This document shows, piece by piece, positions 1 through 10,633 of a stretch of DNA of 64,000 nucleotides; position 1 is the first letter of the stretch; each line of letters starts with the position of its first letter. The position numbers and the translations under genes were made by a program. This DNA is from Sweltsa coloradensis (taxonomy: Eukaryota > Arthropoda > Insecta > Plecoptera > Chloroperlidae): contig JAMZAV010002025.1 in assembly GCA_024449915.1 (NCBI GenBank), positions 115,764-179,763 of the forward strand, given 5' to 3'. The notes under the pieces are model-generated. The model did not search any database, was not told the origin of the DNA, and saw only the letters and a list, made by a program, of their open reading frames with translations.

Positions 1-334
1 TGTCTCTAACCACCTCAATTAACTTGATTAGCTAATATCTCATTTATCCCCAATTAAACCCAGAAAATTTACATAAATTAAGATTCTACATGATAGTGGA
101 CTGTCTAGTGAAATCCTACTGATAATTAATTAAACTTGTTCACTAATAGTGGTAAAGATATTAATTAAATACACAATGTATATTTTATGCATATTTATTA
201 CTGAAAGAAAATGGGTCTAGATGGACCACCAGACTGTAAATGTCACATTACTTTGCATGATAAAATTAGTACTCGTTACATTTCAAGGGGGGGGGCAATT
301 GCCCTCCCTTTATGCCCCCACCCCCACCCCAAGG
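1..334. other. AT-rich stretch without a gene
   Basis: No coding or RNA feature is visible. A nine-G run (about 287-295) and C-rich tracts (about 314-330) sit just before the LINE relic that follows. Confidence 0.6.
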
Positions 335-815
335 GGTGAAACAATCGAACACATCATATCCGGGTGCCAGTCAATATGCCAAACAGATTACCTCTACAAA
401 AATAACCAAGTTGCTAACATTATTCATCAAAAACTAGCAATCAAGTACAACCTCATTGATACACACACACCTTACTACTAATACAAACCGGAGAAAGTAC
501 TAGATAGGCAAGATTCCAAATAATATTACGACCGCACAGTTATAACAGACCAAACTATACATCACAACAGACCGGATATAATAATAATAATTGACAAGAA
601 GAAACAAGAAACTACCCTTATTGGCGTTGCTGTCCCAAAGTGCCATAACGTCGAGACTACATGGAAGAAAAAAATTGACAAGTATTGTGCATTTGTTATA
701 CAAGTGGCAACTTGCAATTGAGATCAAGAAGATGTGGAAACAGAAAAAGGTAAATACAATCCCATTCGTAATATCGGCGATCGGCCAACGGCATCATACC
801 GAAGAAGCTACATGA
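335..815 (+). pseudogene. Non-LTR retrotransposon ORF2 C-terminal fragment
   Basis: Conceptual translation gives GETIEHIISGC, then RPDIIIIDKKKQETTLIGVAVP-like residues, and after a frame change LAIEIKKMWKQKKVNTIPF and VISAIGQ. This order (a His/Cys segment, 'RPDI..ID', a 'D/GVAVP' strand, then '(E)IEKMW...VPVVIGALG') is the C-terminal region I know from many invertebrate LINE-type reverse transcriptase proteins, where it resembles a restriction-like nuclease fold. At least one stop and one frameshift interrupt it, and no RT core is present, so it is a dead 5'-truncated relic. The clade is not settled. The similarity is from memory of the family and no search was run. Confidence 0.55.
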
Positions 816-1357
816 AAGTATTTAACAACAAGATCTTCAACCAAATGTATAAGTTACATCGAGACTCAAAAGGTAGTAATACTCAACACGTGTAGAATAG
901 TTCGTAAATTTCTTAACTAAGTATGATACTTTAAGATTCCGAGACAGCTTCCATCCTGACATGATTTTCGCATGGTTTCCCATAGTCCGAAGAGCAAATG
1001 CTAGGATGGCGACGAGAAATCGGCCACGACCGTACACAGCAGAAAGAAAACATCATCTACAAACTATATTATATATGACTTATTTTAGTTGGAGCTAAGA
1101 CAAAGTAATAATGTATGTAATATAGGTACACATGGAAGTACTTGACGTTAGTCCGTACAACATGTAAGCTCCGGTTTTGACCGAGTGTGTATGAAATTAT
1201 CCAATTATATAATAATAATAATAATAATATGTTTAGGCCTTAATAGAGAGATATGCAGCCAATTATTGCCTACTGCTGGGCGTCAGGGTTGAAGGATGGG
1301 GCCACTTTTTTATTATTATTATTCATTTATGGTTTTCTATAAAGCATTACAGAATAA
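816..1357. other. AT-rich stretch, no gene seen
   Basis: Short AAT runs occur near 1210-1230 and 1310-1325. I see no open frame of convincing composition and no RNA gene. It may include the decayed 3' part of the preceding LINE. Confidence 0.5.
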
Positions 1358-1438
1358 TTATAATAATCTTCTGTTGGATTTATGTCATGAAAGTCAACAG
1401 TCACAACAAATAGCAGTTTCGTAAAGGTTTGTTCTGTG

Positions 1439-1511
1439 GTCCCGGTAGCTTAATTGGTAAAGCTATGGCACGTTAAGCCGGAGGTTCTGGGTTCGAACCC
1501 CAGTCGGGGCA
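1439..1511 (+). tRNA. tRNA-like SINE head, anticodon position GTT, copy 1
   Basis: It folds as a 73-base cloverleaf (acceptor GTCCCGG/TCGGGGC; T arm CTGGG-TTCGAAC-CCCAG). Two changes in the D arm (TTAATTGGTAAAGC) weaken it relative to the other copies. Position 33 is C, not the near-universal U, so I read it as a Pol III promoter-bearing SINE head and not a working tRNA gene. Confidence 0.5.
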
Positions 1512-1580
1512 AGCTTTTTCGACTACTGCTATGAATCAATAACTATGTCCTTAAAGCGGGCTTATGCTTAAAAACCTAAT

Positions 1581-1706
<126 letters not shown>

Positions 1707-1732
1707 GATTCATAGCAGTTGTCGAAAAAGTT

Positions 1733-1805
1733 TGCCCCGACTGGGGTTCGAACCCAGAACCTCCGGCTTAACGTGCCATAGCTCTACCAATTGAGCTACC
1801 GGGAC
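1733..1805 (-). tRNA. tRNA-like SINE head, copy 2 (minus)
   Basis: Same cloverleaf as the other copies, read on the minus strand, with A box TAGCTCAATTGG and B box GGTTCGAACCCC intact. C replaces U at position 33 and the outer anticodon-stem pair is A/G. SINE context, probably not a functional tRNA. Confidence 0.5.
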
Positions 1806-2150
1806 CACAGAACAAACCTTTACTAAACCAGGGTCCACTAGATACCTAACAGCAGCAGCTTAGCATAAGTATCTAGTGGACCCTGTACTAAACTGCTATT
1901 TGTTGTGATTGTTGACCTCCATGACATAAATCGAACAGAAGACTGCAATGTAGCTGTCAAATCTGAAAGATCACATGGATAAATCCAAACACATCTCATC
2001 TCCCATGAGTTGGGTAGTATGAATATAAGATTTTTAAGCATAAGCCCGCTTTAAGGACATAGTTATTGATTCATAGCAGTTGTCGAAAAATTTATGTCAT
2101 GGAGGTCAACAATCACAACAAATAGCAGTTTAGTAAAGGTTTGTTCTGTG

Positions 2151-2223
2151 GTCCCGGTAGCTCAATTGGTAGAGCTATGGCACGTTAAGCCGGAGGTTCT
2201 GGGTTCGAACCCCAGTCGGGGCA
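2151..2223 (+). tRNA. tRNA-like SINE head, copy 3
   Basis: Arm lengths 7-2-4-8-4-1-5-7-5-5-5-7-5-7-1 give a full cloverleaf with GTT at 34-36 (Asn reading) and a C33. It is the first of three + copies spaced 296 bases apart. Confidence 0.5.
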
Positions 2224-2446
2224 AACTTTTTCGACAACTGCTATGAATCAATAACTATGTCCTTATAGCGGGCTTATGCTTAAAAATCTTATATTCATAC
2301 TACCCAACTCATGGGAGATGAGATGTGTTTGGATTTATCCATGTGATCTTTCAGATTTGACAGCTACATTGCAGTCTTCTGTTCGATTTATGTCATGGAG
2401 GTCAACAATCACAACAAATAGCAGTTTAGTAAAGGTTTGTTCTGTG

Positions 2447-2519
2447 GTCCCGGTAGCTCAATTGGTAGAGCTATGGCACGTTAAGCCGGAGGTTCTGGGT
2501 TCGAACCCCAGTCGGGGCA
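2447..2519 (+). tRNA. tRNA-like SINE head, copy 4
   Basis: Same 73-base cloverleaf as at 2151, exactly 296 bases further on. Part of the tandem array, SINE context. Confidence 0.5.
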
Positions 2520-2742
2520 AACGTTTTCGACAACTGCTATGAATCAATAACTATGTCCTTAAAGCGGGCTTATGCTTAAAAATCTTATATTCATACTACC
2601 CAACTCATGGGAGATGAGATGTGTTTGGATTTATCCATGTGATCTTTCAGATTTGACAGCTACATTGCAGTCTTCTGTTCGATTTATGTCATGGAGGTCA
2701 ACAATCACAACAAATAGCAGTTTAGTAAAGGTTTGTTCTGTG

Positions 2743-2815
2743 GTCCCGGTAGCTCAATTGGTAGAGCTATGGCACGTTAAGCCGGAGGTTCTGGGTTCGA
2801 ACCCCAGTCGGGGCA
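2743..2815 (+). tRNA. tRNA-like SINE head, copy 5
   Basis: Same sequence, 296 bases after copy 4. Its unit ends in an AAT-rich tail at about 2885-2935, the probable original 3' end of the SINE. Confidence 0.5.
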
Positions 2816-2890
2816 AACTTTTTCGACAACTGCTATGAATCAATAACTATGTCCTTAAAGCGGGCTTATGCTTAAAAATCTTATATTAAT

Positions 2891-3334
2891 AATAATTATA
2901 ATTATAATAATTATAATAATAGTAATAATAATAAAATAATGTTGTTCACATATAAAATGCTTGATACCCTTGATATGAAATTAAACTTATCTTATAATAT
3001 GAACTCGACACTATACTATACGTATTAACTATATTATCTAATGGAACATCAAATAATAAACCATCATATACAGGAACTATATATACCGCTGAAAATGTTT
3101 ACCAAGTAATTAGACAAAAATAAATATATTAAAATTTTAAGTTTTCTTAATGCAATAACATAACACAATACAATATAATATAGTACATAGATTCATATAA
3201 TTCAGTTGGGATTAAATGCTAAAGAAAGCTTATAACTAGACCTACTAGAACAAAATAAAATAATATAATATATGGGCAGTTGGGCTGATATAATGACAAG
3301 AGGACATTTAACACAATTTCCACAAAATAACTTC
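2891..3334. other. AT-rich stretch, no gene seen
   Basis: After the SINE tail the sequence is strongly AT-rich with no convincing open frame or structured RNA. Confidence 0.5.
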
Positions 3335-3765
3335 CGATCAGGCCCATATCGGACTCAAAATAACGAGACGAACAAAATGGCGTCCCTGTAAAGCGTCCCG
3401 AAAAAATATTCGTACCGGGTTTTTACATAAGAAGTAAAAATGCCACGATTTCGAAAAAAAATCTATTTCTTCGGGCTGACAGGAAGAGTCTGGCGGCGTC
3501 CCGAAAAAACGTCCCAGCAAAAAATTGTCCTGGATTTTCGAAAAACCCGGGAACTGAAACGAGAGGACGCGGACGTGGCATCTCGGAAAAGCGTCCCGGA
3601 AAAAAATTGTCCCGGATGTTCGGGAAAATGTTGGATTTGTCCCGGAAGATTGCGGGGCGGGTTGAGGGGCGCCCGAAAACCTAGTGGTCCACACACGAGG
3701 CGCGCTACGGACAAGGTGGCGCTGCGTCAAGCCGGGCGGAGCGCGCATTGTCACTTATTATACTG
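3335..3765. repeat. GC-rich 'GTCCCGGAAAA' repeat fragment
   Basis: Repeated words such as GCGTCCCGGAAAAAAATTG and GCGTCCCGAAAAAACG make this segment much richer in GC than its flanks. The same words recur at 51.3-52.1, 54.3-54.9 and 63.1-64.0 kb, so this is a dispersed fragment of that family. Open frames on both strands (108 and 138 codons) follow from base composition and are not credible proteins. Confidence 0.65.
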
Positions 3766-4480
3766 AGCGTTCGCCATTTCTCTAATTTGTAGATTGTACT
3801 TAGGAAACCTGACCATGCACATGCCCCTCTTTAGGTAAGTAGGTATTCGAATGTCAAACACAATGTCAAAAGGCCTTACCTTTTTCGTAGGGAATTTAAT
3901 TGTTAATATCTTCGCCATTGTAACTTTTTGACTATCTCTCTACCATATTGGAGATAAAGGCTACGATGACAAAAGCGTTTTGGCACACATTTTCGAAAAT
4001 GGTGGCCATTCTGCTCCGATTTCCCTCTTGGTTCGATTTCTTAGGTCGCATCATTACTCTTTGTAGTTACTTATTTTATAACTATATAATGTTATTTTAC
4101 ATCCAAGTTAACGATTTAACAAAAAAATGTGTTACAAATCAATAATATTGTGGATATTAGGAATTGACAGGCTTCCTTTTAAATTAGAGTTGCAATTCCC
4201 ATGCTACAAAGAGCGACCATGTTGGCTAATTGGACAGCTACGTGCACGGCGCGCTATCTAAATTATCTTGTTTCCTGGAATAATGATGTCAATATCTCGT
4301 ATATCTAAAGTAGCAGCCGAAAACGAGGCAATTAGCATTGTCTTGTGCAATTGACTTACAACAGGTTCGTGGTGGATAATCACAGGAAGGTAGGTACGTC
4401 TCGGTGGGTAAACATAACTCGCACTGTATTGACACCAATTATTTTTTAACGCAATATTTACGTTTCGCATTTACGGTTTT
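3766..4480. other. Unassigned intergenic DNA
   Basis: No recognisable coding or repeat structure apart from ordinary AT-rich sequence. Confidence 0.5.
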
Positions 4481-5202
4481 TAGACGAGTGAGCGCAGCGA
4501 AACGAAGTCTACAACGCTACTCGATCAGGCCTTGGTCGTGATTAATTCTGTTAAATGTATGTCTGTCCGGTCCCATGCGGCAGAACGGACAAAATTATAA
4601 ATTGAGCTGAAATTTTAAACAGACATCCGTGATCAGGTAACTGAGAACTGCTGACAAAATGAGCACAATCCATTTCGATTTAAACCTACAAGAAATAATA
4701 AATTGAAAAATATGCTTGAAATGTGTAGGTTTCATTTTAGCAACAATGCTTTTGTTCTTGAAAAAATCACTGCCTCCTAGATGCTACTCGGTTGCAATGG
4801 AGGCAGTGGAAAAAATATTTTGTAATGCAGTATGCAGTGACCAAGGTGCAAACATCAGCTCGTAAGCATGGAAGATTTTAACTCCCCGTAACTGAAGGCG
4901 AGCTCTGGCAGTCGTTTCGGGGACCTTTCCTCCTTACCTTGACCACCAACCCAACGACGACAGCCAAGACAACACGATGATGGTTACAAACAATGACGAC
5001 CATGACATGCTAACCCCCTTTTCCTCCCCCTTCCCGTGGCTGGTTCTGACCAGCATTGGACTTTCCTCCCACATCCCCTAGGCTAGAGTGGCGCATTAGG
5101 ACCTAACGGTTAGCCTAAGATAGGGGGAGGAAAGGGAATGTTACCGGGTACTCAACACATGGCTCACTCACTCGTCTAGCAACGACTTTTGAGTTTCCCT
5201 AA
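4481..5202 (+). mobile_element. Helitron-like (Helentron/HINE type) nonautonomous element, 'GACGAGTGAG' family
   Basis: The element starts TAGACGAGTGAGCGCAGCG and ends CTCACTCACTCGTC...GAGTTTCCCTAA, followed at once by the next family member. A 10-base word at its 5' end (GACGAGTGAG) returns inverted about 35 bases from the 3' end, ahead of a short A+T-rich tail. That is the layout known for Helentron-type HINEs (5' terminus repeated in inverse near the 3' hairpin, no target duplication). There is no coding capacity. Related pieces lie at 5203-5823, 31.83-32.11, 33.62-34.87 and 46.77-47.06 kb. Confidence 0.5.
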
Positions 5203-5823
5203 TAAGACGAGTGAGCGCAGCAAAACAAAGTCTATACAACGCTACTCGATCGGGCCTTCTCGTGACTGTGTCCAATGTCTGTCTGTCTGTCTGTCCGGTC
5301 CCATATGGCCGAACGACCAAATAGATTGAGCTGAAATTTTAAACAGACATCCGTGACCAGGTAACTGAGAACTGCCAACAAAATGAGCATAATCCATTTC
5401 GATTTAACCAACAAGAAATAATAAACTGAAAAAAGGCCTAACATGTGTAGGAATTCTCTTAACGACAATGGTTTCGCTTTAGAAAAAATCACTGCCTCTA
5501 AGATATGACTCGGTTGCAATGAAGGCAGTGGAAAAAATATTTGTAATTCAGTTATGCAGTGACCAAAGAGTATCGAAATTTGCATGTTCACTTCAAGGTA
5601 GGTACACCCAAATTCCGCTGCATGGGACCTTGCCATCTTTACTCGTGTTTTGTACTGGCTATGTTTTCCATAGTATTGTAACAGTTAATGTAGACTAAAC
5701 TGCGTTATATCATATACATTTCAAAACATGTAATACAATCCATAAACTTAAAAATCTTATCTGTCTAGGGGATTGAACTTAGGCTCACACATTCCAGGTA
5801 TAAAGGCGCCTTAGCCAACTAGA
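5203..5823 (+). mobile_element. Second 'GACGAGTGAG' family element with tRNA-like 3' portion
   Basis: Starts AGACGAGTGAGCGCAGC directly after the preceding element and stays similar to it for about 400 bases (GAGCTGAAATTTTAAACAGA, then the AAAAAATCACTGCCTC block). A tRNA-like segment at about 5760-5823, read on the minus strand, has a B-box-like AGTTCAATCCC and an A-box-like TAGTCTAGTTGG. A close relative at 33.62-34.87 kb has the same order of parts, supporting a single mobile unit. Confidence 0.45.
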
Positions 5824-5884
5824 CTAGGGCAACGCCAAAGTCGTTGATAGACGAGTGAGTGAGCCATGTGTTGAATACCCGCCA

Positions 5885-6786
5885 TCATTCTCAATACTGG
5901 GCTAGATCGAGCCTAAGGTATATCGTCCGTCTGTTTTGGGGAATGGTCGTGGGGCTCGAAGCCTCTCCCCTAGTATTTTTAGTGCCCGGTGCAAAGCACC
6001 TTTAACTCAAAATCAGATGTGTGCCAGAGTTGGGCGAAGGACAGCGTCCTTGCGCTCGAGAATGGCAACAAACCTCTAAGTTTTTACTTTGGATGTGTTC
6101 GCGCCGATTATTTTTTGTATTTTCGTCGCTTTGTTTAGTGCTATTTTCATTGTATTTAACTTTTCTTCTTTTCATTTGGTTTTAACTCGAGTGGTTTTGC
6201 CCGGTTTTGTCATGTGATTTGGTCAGCCAATCACGTTCGTTTTCTGTTTATCTTCCTTGTGTATTTGCATATCATTCTTGTAGTTCAGTACACGACTAGC
6301 TGTCGTCTCTGAAAGGTCGCTCTCTGTTATCTCTCTCGCCCATATTTGGGCAAATCCAGTTTTTTTACGCTCTCGTACTCTGCACTGTGTTTGCAGTGAC
6401 TTAGCCTGTGTTGTGACATTATCAACCGCTACGGTTTGCTATTTCTTTATTTCTCTCTTCTTTATTCTTCCAACTGGCCAGCTCTATTAACCCTTTCCTG
6501 AACCCCACGACGTCTGTTACACTGACGTTGCGACGCGCACGTCACGAATGTTCGCCAACATCTGAACCGCACGACGTCGTGGGCAGTCATTCACTGCAAG
6601 AAGTACCTGCGCTCTCACGTAAGTTCTCTTATGCGTTTATTTCCTATATTTCTTCCTTGTTCTCTTTGCTCTATAAAAAGCTAATAATTACAGTCCATTT
6701 AAAATCTCGGTATATTCATCTCGGCCTTAACAGGATGTAATAATAAGCCGCAGAAAAAGTGCCACAAGAGACATTCAAGCAGAGTT
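5885..6786. other. Unclassified segment with TATA-like and pyrimidine-rich parts
   Basis: Mixed composition: a pyrimidine-rich zone (6300-6480), local CACGACGTC(T/G) repeats (6506-6580) and a CTATAAAAAG word at 6670. It could be an LTR or promoter remnant, but I find no partner copy in the window and no gene. Confidence 0.3.
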
Positions 6787-8744
6787 ATTTTTTTTTATCT
6801 TTAATGAGGTCTTAGTCTTGGGTCCACTACACCCACTCGACCGTCGACGACGCGCGGCAAAGAGACGTTGACGAGCCCGCAGAAGCCGTGCCTGACAACG
6901 TGGAGGCAAGAAACGAGGTCCAAGAGCTGCAATGGGGCGTGGGAATACATCGCTTCTCCTCGGAATAATGTGGGCAAGTGCAGAAACTTGGGGATTTGGT
7001 ACCGCTTCTAGAGATGCGTAAAATCGGGCAGCTTCTGCAGCAATGCATTGGTCCACGGTTTGCAGACCAAGGTCAGCATGAACCTCCGACATTCGTGTCC
7101 AGCGAGGGAGAGAAAGGAACACACAAAGAATCTTGTTTTGCACCACTTGTAGTCGGTTGCGGTGGTATTCTGCACATCCTCCCCAGACAGGAGATGTGTA
7201 TAACGCCGCTGAACGGATTACAGACGTGTAGAGGCGGAATTTGGCCGTTACCGTGAGCTGTGCATTCCGTAGAAGGGGGTACAGGGTGACGAGTTTACCG
7301 GTTGCCATCTGAGTTGCTGACCGAATATGTGGGACCCACGTAAGCTTACGATCTAAAATAATGCCCAGGCATCTATTGGACGGTGCCCATGGTGTGGGGA
7401 CATCATTGAGACGTAACCGAGGAGGAGGACGTTCTTGAAGTATTGTCCACATTGAGGGCCATGCGTGAATTTGCGTACTAGTCTGAAATAGTATCAAGGT
7501 AACGTTGTCCAATGCAAACGGCGATCCATGGGCGACGATTAGTTGACAGAGCCACGAAGTCATCAGCAAATATTGCCGAGGTAACACCTTCCGGCGGAAA
7601 TGGCATGTCGGCTGTGAAGACATTAAATAGGTTTGGGCTCAGCACCGAACCCTGAGGTACTCCGGCAAGGATTGGGCAACGTGAGGAGGAGACAGAATTT
7701 TTGGATACGTATAAAGTCGCTCATTAAGGAAGGATTGAATAAGCAGGACAGGATAATCAGGGAACTGAAAGTGTACAAGTTTGTGAATGAGTCCAACATG
7801 CCACACACGGTCAAATGCCTTTGAGACGTCAAGGAATACCGCCGCTGACGCACAGCTGCTGTTCCAACCATCAGTTATCTTATCAGTTATCCTCGTTAGC
7901 TGTTGTATTGTGGAGTGCTTTGCTCGAAATCCAAATTGTTCGTCCGGGAGAAGGTTGGAGTCGTCTATGTGACGTTGAGACGGACCAGGATGACACGCTC
8001 CAGCATCTTGAATAACACAGACAGGAGGCTGATAGGGCGATAGCTCGTAGGATCCCGAGCAGACTTTCCCGGTTTCAGAAATGTAATTACATTCGCAGTT
8101 TTTTAAGAGCTTGGGAAATGTTGAAGTTCAAGAACAGCATTGAAAATAGCCCGTTTTGTGTTTGCTGCTCGCATTGACAATTGTAGAATTACTTGTGCCG
8201 TGAGGCCATCATCTCCCGGAGCCTTGTTGTGTGGAAGGTCTTTTGCAATCTGGAGCAGTTCCTCAAATGTGCACCCCGCTCCATCTGATAGAGGGAGTGG
8301 AACGTAGTGAGTTTGTGACCACTGGAGGACTTGCTCCTCCACTTGTGGTGTAGAGGCTGTGGCTGGGTTCAAGGTAAATGCGGCCTCCAGCGAGTCCGCC
8401 AGGACGTTCGCTTTTTTCACAGAGCTGCATGCCAAGATGTGTGGTCCCTGAATCGGTGGGTCCGCCTGTGGAATACGTTGAAGGGCACGAGCCATACGCC
8501 AGTAAGATTTACCGGAGACATCGAGACCCGCTACCGTAGTATCCCAGAGTTCAGATCGGAAGGCCGCAATGTCACGCTTGAGATCTGTTGATGCTCTGTT
8601 GTAAGCGGTCTTGTCATAGGCAGAGTGAGTGCGTTGCCAGGTACGTCGTAGACGATTTTTGAAGATAACTGAACGGCGAAGTCCTTCTGGCAAATCATAC
8701 AGGGTAATGCGGCCACGAGAAGAGGACGGTGTCGAGGTAGCAAT
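6775..8744 (-). pseudogene. Jockey-like LINE ORF2, reverse transcriptase half (broken)
   Basis: Read on the minus strand from 8744 down: a pre-RT segment (LRRSVIFKNRLRRTW), 'NKAPGDDGL', an RT stretch at 8.1-7.6 kb with PISLLSVLFK, DEQFGFRAKHST-like and FLDVSKAFDRVWH-like residues in shifting frames, IFADDFVAL carrying the FADD catalytic motif at about 7.57 kb, then thumb and C-terminal residues (CLGIILDRKLTW, YTSPVWGGC) ending near 6775. Several frameshifts and stops between 8.1 and 7.6 kb kill the frame. A T run at 6788-6796 (A-rich tail on the minus strand) marks the 3' end. RT and FADD are diagnostic of non-LTR retrotransposons. The Jockey-superfamily placement rests on the ORF1 zinc knuckles and overall order. 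Confidence 0.85.
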
Positions 8745-9751
8745 AGGGAATATTCCACTTTCGTCAAATACTGTACAAATAGATTTTTTTGGAAGAAGTA
8801 TTTCGTTCTGATTACAAATATTTACTTTGTTTTTCTGTGAAATAATAATTCATTAATTTATAGTCGTTTTAAAAACAGCATTTTTTTTGAGCGGCAAAAA
8901 CGGCTATGACGTCAGAACTGTGTTGAACCAATGCCGTCTGGATACACATACATACATACATCCAGACGGCGTTGTTTTAAACAAAGCAGCGCCTAGCGTA
9001 GCCCACAGTAATGTAAACAGATGGCGGACATTTTACATTTAACGCCTAGCTAGAAAACGAGAAAAGTTGACATTGCAATCAAAAATCAAAACTAAAACAG
9101 TCCTAGGTCTAGGCCTAAGCGTAGAAAATTATTTATAATACAACAGTCTAGGCCAATCTTTTCTGTAGGATATAGGCCTTGGTATGTGAATACTTAAATT
9201 ACTCACTTGACAAGCCCTTAGCTTAACTTGCCAACCCTAGGCCTGCACGTCCTTGTTCTGACACACATCCCGCACAAAAACCTTACTTTGATGACTTACT
9301 AAAGCCTATTGTAGATAAAGAATAGCATGATAGTCCTAGGCTGTGCATAAATTCAAGACAAAATGCTCGTAATTCTTTATCACAATGATCTCGCGAAATC
9401 TTCTGTCACATACGAAAAGAGAAATACAAAAGACGGTGAAAATGTATATCGTTTAAGTGGCTGTGGAGTTGTGTTTGTTGTTGAGCGGATGGGCTAGCAC
9501 CGCCGTCTGTATGTAAATATGTACAAATAAACGTACAATTAGTTTCCAATTGGCCTTGACTCAACACAGTTATGACGTACTAACGTCCAAAGATGGCGCA
9601 CGCTCGTTTTTGGCGCGCAAACTAGGGGTCCAATTTACATCTTGTTTAAATTACACAAAATACCTTTTTTTTATTAAAAAAAAGGTCAGTGATTATTAAG
9701 ACATATATAAGAATTAAAATAAACTATAAAATAGTAAGTGAAATATTCCCT
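8745..9751. mobile_element. 1,007-bp nonautonomous DNA element with AT target duplication (ISL2EU-like?)
   Basis: The ends are inverted repeats: AGGGAATATTCCACTT at the left, and AGGGAATATTTCACTT read on the minus strand from the right (one mismatch in 16). An AT dinucleotide flanks both ends (8743-8744 and 9752-9753). Removing the element and one AT restores the LINE reading frame across the junction, which independently fixes the borders. There is no transposase frame. An AT duplication is the known signature of the ISL2EU group of the PIF/Harbinger-ISL2EU-Spy assemblage, so I place it there tentatively. Inside, a small hairpin (about 8930-8970) has arms GCCGTCTGGAT and ATCCAGACGGC. Confidence 0.75.
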
Positions 9752-10633
9752 ATTGCCTCTTGGATCAGTTGTGTGATAGATTCTACTGCTGCATCCACGT
9801 CAACCGTGGAAGTTAAAGGTGACGGATCTTCAGGGAGACCTGCGTCAAGATGAGCGCCGAAAAGCATCCCAGTCAGCCTTATGAAAATCAGATCGTTGAT
9901 ACGGCAGGGAAAAAAGGAGTCTGTCACCTAGATTGAGGACCACGGGATTGTGGTCTGAAGAGAGAGCTGAGTATGCCTCAAGGTTGTACGAGCAACGAAT
10001 GTTGGCCAACAACGCGATGTCAAGGACGTCAGGACGTCCCACGGCTCCACCAAGGGACAAGTGCGTCGGGTCAACTGTACCTGCCACAACGTAAGTGCTA
10101 CGGTCAGCATGGTCACGCAAGGCGTTTCCTGCTGTGTTTGCTGTCAGGGAATTCCAAGACGGATGCTTAGAATTGAAGTCATTCATAAGAACGGTTAGTA
10201 TGGGGGAGGCAAGTAGGATATAAATGTCAGCCACATTAAGTCTTGTGGTTGGTTTCTTGTACACTGAAATAAGTCGGAGGTGGCCACCTGGGGTATGAAC
10301 CTGGACACCAACTGCCTCAAGCGAATTCAAAGACGGAATAGGTATTTGAAAATGATCGACCTGTGCACCAATAAGAATGGCAGTCCCTCCTGACTGCCGA
10401 ATCCTAGGAGCTACCACCCGGTCCTCGCGATACACCTTGTGATTCGCCACTTTCCAAGACACTTGAGGAGCTAACCAGGTTTCCTGTAAAAGTGCTAGAT
10501 GAATATCATGCTGACGCATGTATAGGAGAAGTTCGGGTGTCTTGGATTTAATCCCTCCACCAACATTCCAGGTAAGAATGTGCAATCCGGGGGGTCTAAG
10601 GACCATTGAAGCGTCCTTCCACCCGAGAGGCAA
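9752..10633 (-). pseudogene. Jockey-like LINE ORF2, apurinic-type endonuclease half
   Basis: The frame opens at 10633. LHILTWNVGGG is the N-terminal strand of the exonuclease-endonuclease-phosphatase fold, followed by LALLQETWL (catalytic Glu), GGTAIL, then MNDFNSKHPSWN (family usually has GDFNA.H..W) and SSDHNPVVLNL (catalytic Asp-His at the end of the domain). This is the APE-like endonuclease that nicks target DNA in LINE retrotransposition. The domain is open for about 240 codons, then shifts frame near 9.9 kb. The GDFN-to-NDFN change would weaken catalysis. The frame continues into the RT half beyond the inserted 1-kb element. Confidence 0.9.

Noticed and set aside
2151..2223. Functional tRNA-Asn gene
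   Set aside because: The cloverleaf is good, but U33 is replaced by C, the anticodon stem has an A/G pair, and all copies sit in SINE units with AAT tails.
2276..2838. Two identical 88-codon frames (MLKNLIFILPNSWEMRC...)
   Set aside because: They lie in the 296-bp SINE tandem units, run through the tRNA-like heads and recur in every copy, so they are repeat by-products.
3338..3766. Open frames on both strands of the GC-rich segment
   Set aside because: Overlapping frames on both strands with Arg/Pro/Ser-rich composition in a dispersed repeat. No conserved motif.
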